NCBI GenBank assembly: GCA_016716065.1
Contig: JADJXA010000011.1
Span: 62,001 to 126,000 of the forward strand
Source: Candidatus Leptovillus gracilis
GTDB taxonomy: Bacteria; Chloroflexota; Anaerolineae; Promineifilales; Promineifilaceae
Length of the DNA stretch: 64,000 bases
Direction: 5' to 3'
Position 1 is the first letter of the stretch; each line of letters opens with the position of its first letter. The position numbers and the translations under genes were made by a program. The notes beneath the pieces were generated by a model that was given only the letters and a program-made list of their open reading frames with translations, made no database searches and was not told the origin of the DNA. Positions 35,125 to 44,100 of this stretch are shown here, in pieces.

Positions 35125-36009
35125 CTAAATTTTGATCCAGGTTTCGGGGATGATGTCGGCGTTGTCTCGATGAGGATTACGGTACCATTTTTGCGGCGCA
35201 TAAACCTGTTTTTGCGGATCGGGATTCAACCAGGCTCCCCACCAGCTAAAGGAACTGTTGGCGATGATGTGATGCTGGCAAAGACTCATCAGCCATAATT
35301 CAGTGGCATCCTGAAGGCGGCCATCTTCCCGGCTGACGACAATAACTGGGTGCGGCAGGCGCAGGTTTTCTTTGGCCCAGACAGGGTCGTCGGAGAAAAT
35401 GAAGAAAGACGGCCGTTCTACCTTTTGGCTGATGTGGGCGACGCAAGCGTGGTAGTATTCCAGGCCGCATGTACCGTGCTGCCGGTTGGTATGCGCGTCG
35501 CTGACATAATCGCCCCGGCGGATGTGAATGCTGACGGCTTGGGTATCAGCTATGTACGCGGCAATCTCCTGGCTGTATGGATCAGGCGTGCTTTTTAGGG
35601 TGAACTCGCGCCGAATGAGTGGTTCGATGTTCTGGAAGTATTGTTCGCTTTGCCAATAACCATCCAGGTAAGTGTCTCCCGTTTCTGTCCATAACCGTCT
35701 GTTTACCGGCATAACATGGCTTTCGTGCAGGATAGTCCAACGGTAAAAGAGCTTGAAATTTTGCCGGACGCGGAAGAAAAGTTTAACGAGTTTGTTTTTG
35801 CTTTTGCCTCTGATTTGGGTCAATTCGGCGGCCGCAGCGAATGTTTCCTGGATGGCGAACGGGGACAGGCTGTAACTGCGTAGTTGCTGGCTGTCGTAAT
35901 ACGAGATGTCGAGTTTGAGGGTTGTTTGCAGGCGGTGAGCCATTTGCCGCGCGGCTGCATATTGAAACATCTGGTTGCCGAGTCCTCCGGCGAGGCGTAC
36001 GATGATCAT
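35125..36009 (-). CDS. GT11-family alpha-1,2-fucosyltransferase-like protein
   Basis: The 294-residue product has the GT11 start MIIVRLAGGLGNQMFQYAAA, the conserved HIRRGDYV motif in which the Arg pair binds GDP-fucose, and the closing ANSSFSWWGAWLNPD block. These three together define the family. It would add fucose in alpha-1,2 linkage (usually to galactose) to the glycan made by this locus, so the polysaccharide is probably fucosylated or carries a related 6-deoxyhexose. No GDP-fucose synthesis genes are in the window. Confidence 0.93.
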   Translation of the reverse strand: MIIVRLAGGLGNQMFQYAAARQMAHRLQTTLKLDISYYDSQQLRSYSLSPFAIQETFAAAAELTQIRGKSKNKLVKLFFRVRQNFKLFYRWTILHESHVMPVNRRLWTETGDTYLDGYWQSEQYFQNIEPLIRREFTLKSTPDPYSQEIAAYIADTQAVSIHIRRGDYVSDAHTNRQHGTCGLEYYHACVAHISQKVERPSFFIFSDDPVWAKENLRLPHPVIVVSREDGRLQDATELWLMSLCQHHIIANSSFSWWGAWLNPDPQKQVYAPQKWYRNPHRDNADIIPETWIKI

Positions 36010-36012
36010 GGG

Positions 36013-36786
36013 CTACTGTTTTTTTGCTTTGATGTGTAAACCAAAAGAGAGCAATTGTTCGGCGCCCTGGCTGCGTTTGGCCGGTTTTTCTAGCCAGGCA
36101 AGGAGAAGGCCGAGGATGAAGCGAAGATGGAGGGGAACGGCCGTGTCTGCATACTCTTTGCTTGCCCAGGGCAGACGTCGTAGTTCCTGGGCGAGGAATT
36201 CAAAATAATTGCCATTCCACTGCATGTCTTCAATGGTGTACCCCATCGTTTCCAGCCAATACTCATAGAAATAACGGCTGTAACCGGTTTGGAAGAAGTA
36301 AGGGGCATAATGGGTAAGCGAGGCAAAGGGCGCAGTGACGATCAAGACGCCGCCGGGGCGTAAAACCCGGGTTAGTTCTCGTAAGGCGCTAATCGGGTCC
36401 GGCACATGTTCTAGAACCTCTATGCACATAACGGCATCAAAGGAAGCCTCTTCTACGGGAATATCGGTGATGTCGCTGACGATATCCAGCCGGGTCTGGT
36501 CCCATGTGCCAGTTTGCAAACCTATTCCGTCGCCTTCTCCGGTGTATTGAGCGAAATCCTGGCTGACGTAGTGAAGATGACTGCACAGGTTTTTGTAACG
36601 CAGTTCGCCAGCGCCGGCGTCGAGGATGCGCTGGCCGGCGGGTATGGCTTGCAAAGTTTTTTCCAGCCATGCCTCGCGGGTTTGCCGGTTGCGCGTGCCC
36701 ACGATGCCGTTGTCGCCGGTTAGCAAGCGATATAAGCGGTGGCTGCCGGATTGATTTTCCTTTGTACGAGTTATTTTCTGGTTCAT
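36013..36786 (-). CDS. Class I SAM-dependent methyltransferase
   Basis: ATG 36786 is given as start (257 residues); the frame extends to a TTG at 36897 that lies inside the preceding gene, adding a hydrophobic, basic N-terminus. SAM motif I is ILDAGAGELRYKNLC, followed by SQDFAQYTGEGDG, DIPVEEASFDAVMCIEVLEHVPDPISALRELTRVLRPGGVLIVTAPF, then LTHYAPYFFQTGYSRYFYEYWLE. This is typical of methyltransferases in surface-glycan clusters. Lower GC than neighbouring genes, together with the fucosyltransferase, suggests a separately acquired pair. Confidence 0.85.
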   Translation of the reverse strand: MNQKITRTKENQSGSHRLYRLLTGDNGIVGTRNRQTREAWLEKTLQAIPAGQRILDAGAGELRYKNLCSHLHYVSQDFAQYTGEGDGIGLQTGTWDQTRLDIVSDITDIPVEEASFDAVMCIEVLEHVPDPISALRELTRVLRPGGVLIVTAPFASLTHYAPYFFQTGYSRYFYEYWLETMGYTIEDMQWNGNYFEFLAQELRRLPWASKEYADTAVPLHLRFILGLLLAWLEKPAKRSQGAEQLLSFGLHIKAKKQ

Positions 36787-36862
36787 TGTTTTTAGGTACG
36801 ACCTGATTGTGTGGTCTATGGAAGATTTTGCCTGGAGCAACAGCCGTGTCCGAACCCTGTTT

Positions 36863-37681
36863 CTAATTCTGAACAAAAAGATAATTAGGCCCGCCAAAAT
36901 CGCGTGTGCCTGAATCTAGCCAGCGCTGCACATCACCGGGCGTCACTGCTCGCTGCGCTGCGTCGGCCGTCACCGCCTGATAGCCATGCCGCCAGAAAAG
37001 GGCAAAGGTTTCGGCAAACTGCCGGTTCAGGCCGCCGGGATGGTGTTCGTGGAAGGCGATTTCCACCAGCCAGGTGGGCGGCGGCGTTTGCGCCAGGGTT
37101 TGGTCGGCGCTTTGCAGCAGATCGTATTCTACCCCTTCCACGTCAATTTTAATCAGCAGCCGCTGCCCGGCAAAACGGCCGCCCAGCACAATATCCAACG
37201 TGGAGAGGGGAATGGTCTGGCGCAGCGTGGCCGGCGCGCCCGCCCAGCCGCTGACCAACGACGCGCCGGTGCCGCTGCCATACAAAACGGCCGTGCCCGG
37301 GCGCCGCGCCAAGCCACAAGGAATGACCTCCACGTCGTCCCAGCCGTTGGCCTGGAGATTGGCGTACAGATAATCCAGGTTGCTTGCCAGCGGTTCGATG
37401 GCGACCGTTTGTTTGCCGGCGGCCCGCGCCAGGCAGGCGTAAAAGCCGATGTTGGCCCCCACGTCTACAAAGACGGCGATGTCGGGCAGCAATTTTTGCA
37501 CAACGGCCGTTTCCTCCGGCTCGAAGTGGCCGCTTTGCATGGCGGCATGGCCCATCAGGGAAAAGCCAAAGGGAGTGGGCGACGGCCGCTGCCGCTGCAA
37601 CGTGGCCCAATGGCGATATGAGCGCAGGCTGAGGGCCAGCGCCGGATTGCGTTCAACCAGAGATTTCAGGAAACGTCGCAC
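36863..37681 (-). CDS. FkbM-family methyltransferase
   Basis: The 272-residue product starts at GTG 37681, preceded by AAGGA at good spacing. It has the FkbM pattern: VFVDVGANIGFYACLAR (SAM motif I), TVAIEPLASNLDYLYANLQ, IPLSTLDIVL, and LLIKIDVEGVEYDLLQSA. FkbM enzymes O-methylate sugars or polyketides. In a polysaccharide operon a sugar O-methyltransferase is the natural reading. Six bases separate it from the upstream gene. Confidence 0.92.
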   Translation of the reverse strand: MRRFLKSLVERNPALALSLRSYRHWATLQRQRPSPTPFGFSLMGHAAMQSGHFEPEETAVVQKLLPDIAVFVDVGANIGFYACLARAAGKQTVAIEPLASNLDYLYANLQANGWDDVEVIPCGLARRPGTAVLYGSGTGASLVSGWAGAPATLRQTIPLSTLDIVLGGRFAGQRLLIKIDVEGVEYDLLQSADQTLAQTPPPTWLVEIAFHEHHPGGLNRQFAETFALFWRHGYQAVTADAAQRAVTPGDVQRWLDSGTRDFGGPNYLFVQN

Positions 37682-37686
37682 GATGG

Positions 37687-38466
37687 TTATCCTTGTGAGT
37701 GGTGTGGCGCGGCAGCCTTGCGGAACCAGAACAGGCCGCAGGCATAGTTGCTGTGCGCCAGCGCCGCCGGATTGATGGCTTCGGCGAAACGGCCGTGATC
37801 ATCCACGCCGCAAAATTCCACCAGTTCCAAATCGGCAAAGTAGGCGCAAATGGTCTGGGGGTCGTGGATGCGGTGGGCGTTGAATTGCAGCCGGGGGCGG
37901 CCCACCGGCAGGGCGAAGTAAAGATTGCCGCCTGGAGCCAGGACGCGGGCCAGTTCCCGCGCCGCCTTTTGCGTGCCCAGGGGGTCCAACGGGTCGCCGT
38001 AGCGCCCCAGGCCGATGTGTTCGGCGACATGCAGGCAGGAGAGGGAGGTCAGCGAGTTGTCGGCGAAGGGCAGGGCCAGGATGCTGCCGCCTAGCGACGA
38101 GAGGCCGCTGAGGCTGACGTGCAGCGGCCGATAATCTACAAACAGCACCGGCACAACGGCCGCCAGCAAATTGGCGAACAGCACCTGTGAGGCCACGTCT
38201 ACGTGCCGGGCGGGCTGGTTGGCCGTGACGCGGCGCATGGCCCAGGCGTTGACGTAGAAATAATGGGGGTCGAAGGTGGAAACGGCCGTTTTGTCATGCA
38301 GTTGGGGGTAGGCGTCGCCGAGACGCAGTGGCTCGGCCTGGGGCAGCCGCCGGTAGGCGCGCCAATCGCGCCAGAACCAGCGATAACCGCGCAGCCCATT
38401 CAGCGTGTGGATGGGGTCAAACACAGGCCGCAGCCATTTGTAGAACCGGTTGAGAAAGCGCTTCAC
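37687..38466 (-). CDS. DUF268-like / SAM-methyltransferase-like protein
   Basis: The start is taken at GTG 38466, which overlaps the flippase stop by four bases (GTGA), giving 259 residues; the longer open frame runs antisense-like into the flippase. The FVDYRPLHVSLSGLSSLGGSILALPFADNSLTSLSCLHVAEHIGLGRYGDPLDPLG region and VLAPGGNLYFALPVG resemble DUF268 and the C-terminal half of Rossmann methyltransferases. Motif I glycine-rich loop is not recognisable, so catalytic activity is uncertain. The neighbourhood implies a role in glycan modification. Confidence 0.8.
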   Translation of the reverse strand: MKRFLNRFYKWLRPVFDPIHTLNGLRGYRWFWRDWRAYRRLPQAEPLRLGDAYPQLHDKTAVSTFDPHYFYVNAWAMRRVTANQPARHVDVASQVLFANLLAAVVPVLFVDYRPLHVSLSGLSSLGGSILALPFADNSLTSLSCLHVAEHIGLGRYGDPLDPLGTQKAARELARVLAPGGNLYFALPVGRPRLQFNAHRIHDPQTICAYFADLELVEFCGVDDHGRFAEAINPAALAHSNYACGLFWFRKAAAPHHSQG

Positions 38467-39833
38467 AATACCTGATTTTCCGTTCCGAACTGGGTTTCCG
38501 GGCTGCCTGTCTCTCGGCCATTGTGGCGGACCAGCGCCAGAATCCAGATAATGTAAACAACGCCGGAAACGACCCCGGCAAAGATCACCCCTGGCAGGCC
38601 ATAAAAATGGGCGGCGGCAAAATTGAGGCTGGTGGCACAAACGGCCGTGCCAATCTTTGGCGCAATAAGCCGTTTTGTATTCGCCTCGCTCAACAGGCTG
38701 ATGGTAGCTACCTGCCCGGTGGCAAACAGGCCGCCGCCCAGGATAATCCAGGGCAGCAGCCAGGAAATAGCACGGTATTCCGCGGCGACCAAGACGTTAA
38801 AGATGGGGCCATGCAGGAAATAGGCCAATCCCGTGCCCAAAACAGTCACGGCCAGCGCTGCGGCCGTCAGCCATTGGTTCACCTGTGTCGTGGTCTTCAT
38901 GCGCGACGCATCGGTGGCGTCGCCTGCTTTTTGGAAAAGAATCGGCGTGATCAACTGCGTGACCAGGGTTGTAACCAGGGTGATGGGATAGTAACCCAGG
39001 CGGTACAGAACAGCAAAATAGCCTACGCTGCTGGTGGAGGCGCTGATCTGCAACGCCCAGCGGTCGGAGGACATTTGCACCCAGGTAAACACGCCCCAAC
39101 CGGAGATGGGCAGCGCATAGTCGCGTAGTTTGCGCCGCCAGCCATACACCGCTAGGGCGGTTGGCTGGTTTTGCATCCCCGGCAGCGTCAGGACCTTGCG
39201 CCGGAAAAAGTAGGTTTGGGAAGGAAGCACCAGGAAGGCGGCCGCCGCGTAACCCAGCATGGCGTTGCCGCTGGTGGGGCCAAGACGAATGACGGCCAAC
39301 AAGACCAGGGCTACTTGCAGCCACTGCCCCAAGGCCGCGTGCCAGGCCACGATCTTGCGCTGGCGCAGCGCGTTTTGCATCCCGTTGAGAATCTGGTTGT
39401 AGCCGGTGAAGAGGGCGTAGACCATGGCGGACACCAGGAAAAAGGCCCAATTTGTCCGGCCAAACAGCGCCAGACCACTGCTGATAACGGCCGTTGCCAA
39501 CACCGTCCACAGGCTCACCTGGCCGATCAGGCTCCACAAGGCGCGCAGATAAGCGGCCGTACTCTGGTCTTCTTCCGCCGGCGATAAAAATCGTAAGGCG
39601 GCCCCGGCCAGCGGCCCCAAAATGATCTGGTTCACCAGGGTGGCGATGGTCATAATTAAGGCGATCTCGCCAAAGGTGGTGGGCGAAAGAACGTCTGTGA
39701 GCCAGCGCAGCCCAATCAGCCCACCAAGGATGGCGGCTCCCTGGCCTACCAGAATCCACGAAAACTCTTTGCCTAAACGAGAGAAGATGGAGAATTTAAA
39801 CCATTGAGGCGGATACGTTTTACGGTCGGTCAT
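38463..39833 (-). CDS. Oligosaccharide flippase (Wzx / polysaccharide biosynthesis family)
   Basis: A 456-residue membrane protein with about 12-14 helices. Start at ATG 39833; a TTG three codons earlier is also in frame. SWILVGQGAAILGGLIGLRWLTDVLSPTTFGEIAL is the characteristic first helix pair of Wzx/PST flippases, and the central GYFAVLYRLGYYPITLVTTLVTQLITPILF segment also fits. It would move the undecaprenyl-linked repeat unit from inner to outer face of the membrane. It heads the minus-strand block and faces the glycosyltransferase at 39942 across a short divergent gap. Confidence 0.92.
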   Translation of the reverse strand: MTDRKTYPPQWFKFSIFSRLGKEFSWILVGQGAAILGGLIGLRWLTDVLSPTTFGEIALIMTIATLVNQIILGPLAGAALRFLSPAEEDQSTAAYLRALWSLIGQVSLWTVLATAVISSGLALFGRTNWAFFLVSAMVYALFTGYNQILNGMQNALRQRKIVAWHAALGQWLQVALVLLAVIRLGPTSGNAMLGYAAAAFLVLPSQTYFFRRKVLTLPGMQNQPTALAVYGWRRKLRDYALPISGWGVFTWVQMSSDRWALQISASTSSVGYFAVLYRLGYYPITLVTTLVTQLITPILFQKAGDATDASRMKTTTQVNQWLTAAALAVTVLGTGLAYFLHGPIFNVLVAAEYRAISWLLPWIILGGGLFATGQVATISLLSEANTKRLIAPKIGTAVCATSLNFAAAHFYGLPGVIFAGVVSGVVYIIWILALVRHNGRETGSPETQFGTENQVL

Positions 39834-39941
39834 GCAAATCAACTCGCTCTTTTTATCGTAAAGAGTGGGCGGATGCTACCACAGGCGACCCCTAAATGCT
39901 AGAATGGAGGCGTTACGCAAGCAATCAACAACAGGGCATCC

Positions 39942-41039
39942 ATGAAAATCATTCACGTCTATAAGGATTACCACCCCGTCCGGGGCGGCATTGAAAACCA
40001 CATCCGAACCCTGGCTGAAGCGCAAGCGGCGGCCGGCCATCAAGTGACCGTTCTGGTGACCAACCCCGGCGGCGAAAAGCCGGATGTGCTGCTGAACGGC
40101 GTGCGCGTGGTGCGGGCGGCGCGGCTGGCAACGGCCGCTTCCACCCCGCTGAGCCTTACCTTTCCTCGCCTGCTGCGCCGCCTGGAGGCCGACATCGTGC
40201 ATTTGCAGTTTCCCTACCCGTTGGGGGAACTGAGCCAGTGGTTGGTGGGGGGGGAACGGCCGTTCATCATTTCCTACCAGAGCGACGTGGTGAAACAGCA
40301 AACCATCCTGCGCCTGTACGAGCCGCTGCTGCGCCGCGTGCTGCGCCAGGCCAGCCGCATTCTCGCCAGCAGCCCCAACTACATCGCCACATCCCCCTAC
40401 CTCAGCCCGCTGGCCGACCGCTGTACCGTCGTGCCGTTGGGCATTGATCCGACCCCGTTTTTGCACGCCGAACCGCTGCCCTTGCCACCGTCCGACCTGC
40501 CGACGCTGCTGTTTGTCGGCCGCCATCGTTATTACAAAGGCGTAGACACGCTGATCCGCGCCATGCCAGACGTGGCCGCCCGGCTGCTGGTGGCCGGGGA
40601 TGGCCCCATGCGGGCGACCTGGGAAGCGCTGGCCGCGGAGTTGAACGTGACCGACCGGGTGCAATTCCTGGGTGACATCAGCGACGCCGATTTGCCCCGC
40701 CTTTACGCGGCGGCCGACGTGTTTGTGCTGCCTTCCAACGTGCGCGCCGAGGCGTTTGGCCTGGTTTTGCTGGAGGCGATGGCTGCCGGGCTGCCGTGCA
40801 TCACCACCGAGGTGGGCACGGGTACGTCGTTTGTGGTGCAGGATGGGCTTACCGGGTTGGTTGTACCACCTAAAGATGAACGGGCATTGGCAACGGCCGT
40901 CGCCCACCTCCTGGACAACCCTGCCCTACGTCGGGAAATGGGCGCAAACGGCCGTGCCCGCCTCCTGGCCGAATTCACCACTGCCACTATGGTCGCCCGC
41001 GTGGAGGCCATTTACCGGGAAATTGTCAATAGTCAATAG
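39942..41039 (+). CDS. GT4-family glycosyltransferase
   Basis: A 365-residue GT-B enzyme: MKIIHVYKDYHPVRGGIENHI (GGxE glycine loop at the N-terminus), DIVHLQFPYPLGE, LLFVGRHRYYKGVDTLIRAM opening the donor lobe, and RAEAFGLVLLEAMAAGLPCITTE as the E-x7-E donor site. The pattern is close to mannosyltransferases of the WbaZ/PimB type, but the sugar is undetermined. It diverges from the flippase and is followed by a dyad-repeat gap, so it may be a separate unit of the same locus. Confidence 0.92.
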   Translation: MKIIHVYKDYHPVRGGIENHIRTLAEAQAAAGHQVTVLVTNPGGEKPDVLLNGVRVVRAARLATAASTPLSLTFPRLLRRLEADIVHLQFPYPLGELSQWLVGGERPFIISYQSDVVKQQTILRLYEPLLRRVLRQASRILASSPNYIATSPYLSPLADRCTVVPLGIDPTPFLHAEPLPLPPSDLPTLLFVGRHRYYKGVDTLIRAMPDVAARLLVAGDGPMRATWEALAAELNVTDRVQFLGDISDADLPRLYAAADVFVLPSNVRAEAFGLVLLEAMAAGLPCITTEVGTGTSFVVQDGLTGLVVPPKDERALATAVAHLLDNPALRREMGANGRARLLAEFTTATMVARVEAIYREIVNSQ

Positions 41040-41078
41040 CCTTATGGTCAATTGTCAATTGGCTATTGACCATTGACA
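41024..41078. repeat. GTCAATAG dyad repeat overlapping the glycosyltransferase stop
   Basis: TGTCAATAGTCAATAGCC (41024-41041) pairs with 41061-41078 at 17 of 18 positions; the loop contains further GGTCAATTGTCAATT words. It overlaps the stop codon at 41037-41039. It could act as a 3' mRNA stabiliser; no T-run follows. Confidence 0.75.
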
Positions 41079-41159
41079 ATTGTCCCCTCGTTTGCCCCCC
41101 TTTTACCGATAGGATAACATTCTCTCCCGTACAAAATCGTCCAAAGGATTCGTGGTGGT

Positions 41160-44100
41160 ATGAATTCAAAACTTTCCCAATGGTGCGAAGGTCTCATCGA
41201 GGCCGGTTGGATAGCCGCTGTGATTGCGGTTCCGCTGTTCTTCAATATCCACTCTGATCGTGTTTTTGAACCGGATAAATTGACGCTGCTGCGCTCGATT
41301 GCCGTGCTGATGTCGGTGGCCTGGCTGGTGCGCTTCATAGACCGGCAGGATTGGCGGCAGGTGCAGGCGTGGCTGCGGCCGAAGGCAGAAATGGCCGTAT
41401 GGCGCATCCCCTTCGCCCTGCCCATCTTCTTGTTGGTTGTTGCTTACCTCATCTCCACCCTGTTCTCCGTCTCACCCAGCGTCAGCCTGGCCGGTTCTTA
41501 TCAACGGCTGCAAGGAACCTACACGACGTTCGCCTATATCGTCATTTTTGCGCTGATTGCCAGCACCATGCGCAGCCGGCAGCAGTTGAACCGCCTGGTC
41601 ACCTTTGCCATCATCACCAGTATCCCGGTGGCTTTTTACGGCTTTTTGCAGCACTTTGACTATGATCCCCTGCCCTGGGGCGGCGAAACGACAGAGCGTG
41701 TTGCCGGGCACATGGGCAACGCCATCTTCATCGCCGCCTACCTGATCATGGTCTTTCCACTCACCCTGGCGCGCATCATCGCCGCCTTTAACAGCATCCT
41801 GAATGACGAGGCACTTTCTTCAGCCGATGTAATCCGGGCTTCGATTTACATTTTTGTCCTGTTCCTGCAATTGTTCGCCATCATTTGGTCTGGCAGCCGC
41901 GGCCCCTGGTTGGGGCTGGGGGTGGGATTGTTTGCCTTTGTGCTGATTCTGTTGGTGGCTTTACGCAACGCGGTGGAAGATCACGGCCGTTTCCGGGCGG
42001 TAGAGGCAGTGAAGGCCGCCGGACTGGTGTTGGGCGGCGCGTTGGCTGCCTACCTGCTGGGTTCCCTGCTGGTTGGCGCGGTGGCCGGGACCGGCCGCTT
42101 CGCTTCTCTCGCCGGCGGCATGACCTCCTTTGTTGCCTTTCTCGTCGCCCTGGCCGTGCCCGGCTTGCTGATTTTTGTCATGATGGCGGCGCGGCGCGGC
42201 TGGCGCTGGTTGTGGCTGAGCTGGATTGTGCTGGCCCTGTCTGTTTCTGCCTGGGTGGTGGTTTTCAACCTACCGACAGAAGTCACCGAACCGCTGGCGG
42301 AAACGCCGCTGGTGGGCGGCGCGTTAGACACGCTGGATTCCTGGCGCGAACTGCCGCGCATTGGCCGCCTGGGCCGCCTGTTGGAAGCTGATGATGGCAC
42401 AGGGCGGGTGCGTACTCTCATATGGGAAGGCGCGCTGAAACTGTTTTTGCCGCACGAACCATTGGCCTTCCCCGATGGTAAGGTGGATACATGGAATGTT
42501 TTACGGCCGTTCATTGGCTATGGCCCGGAATCCATGTATGTCGCCTATAACCGCTTTTATCCTCCCGAACTTGCCAGCCTGGAAGCGCGCAACGCCTCGC
42601 CAGACCGTTCGCACAACGAAACGTTCGATGCGCTGGTCATCACCGGATTGTTGGGGTTTGCCGTCTGGCAGTTTATCTATCTGAGCGTCTTTTATTATGG
42701 TTTTCGCTGGCTCGGCGTGCTGCGGACCAAACTAGAACGCAATTTGCTTATTGGCTTGTGGTTGGGCATGGGCGCGTTGTCGGCCGTTTTGTTCACTGTC
42801 TGGCAGTCACCGGCCTGGCTGGGGGTAGCCTTCCCCTTTGGCAGCATTGCCGGGTTGGTGGTGTATCTGGTGTATTACGCCTTTTTTGCCCCCGTGCCCG
42901 AAGAACAGACCGATCCATTTGCGCCCGACCGCCTGCTGTTGGCCGGTTTGTTGGCGGCCGTTTTGGCCCATTATGTCGAAGTCCACTTTGGCATTGCCAT
43001 TGCCGCTACCCGGCTGCACTTTTTTGCCTACGTCGGGTTGATGTTGGTGGTGGGATATGTGCTGCCATTGGTCCAGGAAACGGCCGTCTCTGCGCCATCC
43101 CTCGCGCCCACCCGTTCCCGCAAACGGCGCGCCGTCATCCGCCCGGAAAGCGGCGACCTGTGGGGTCCGGTCGTTTTGTCGGCGTTGATGCTCATGTTGA
43201 TGTTGGGCATCCTCGGCTTCGAGTTCACCACGTTTACGCCTACGCCCGGCGTTACCTACAGCGACGCAGCTGATTTACCGGTCTCCGAAATTTTTCACCA
43301 ATCCTTTTTTGTTGATCCCGGCGAAGATTTTGCCGATTCGCCTTATGTGTTTGCCATGTTGGTACTCACCTGGGCGTTGGGCACAGCTCTGGTTGTCGCC
43401 GAATTGGTTAAATCGGGCGAACTGCAATTCCCGGAAGACGAGCCGCCGCTGCCAGACGGCCGTTCCCGCATCGTCGGTGCGGCGTTTTTGGCGATTGGCC
43501 TGGTCAGCCTGGGGCTGCGTTTTGGCTTACCAACGCCGGCAGACGCCGGCCCAACCTGGTTTTTAGGCCGCCTGCTGCTGTTGTTGTGGGCGGTCCTTTG
43601 TATGTGGGCGGCGGCCCGGCTGCTGTTTAATCTCAGCCAGGCCCGTCTGGTGGCCGGGCTGGTGGCTCTGGCCGGGCTGCTGTTTACCCTGCCGCTGTTG
43701 GCCGCCGGCAATGGGTTGTGGGGCTTGGGCACGGCCGTTGTTGCCGGTGGCTTGTTGTGGTTCGTCTGGTCCAATGGCTGGCGCACCTCACTTGTACCAG
43801 TTGGCGTTCTCGCCCTGATTTCCTTTGGCGGCGCCCTCGTATACACCTATATCCAGGCTGCGCTGCTGCAAGCCAGCCTGTTTGCCCGGCCGACGCAAGC
43901 CCTGGACACCGCTGACAAGCTGCTAGAGTTTCGTGTCAGCGAGGCCAGCCAATCCAGCACGTTTCTCACCCTGTTCTACCTGTTTGTGATTGTTATTTTG
44001 CTGGCGTCGGCCTTTGCCCTGTCCAGCCAGCGCATGGCCCAAAGCAAAACGGCCGGCTCGGCCGTCGGTTTCGCCAGCCTGGCGGCGCTGCTGTTGGTCG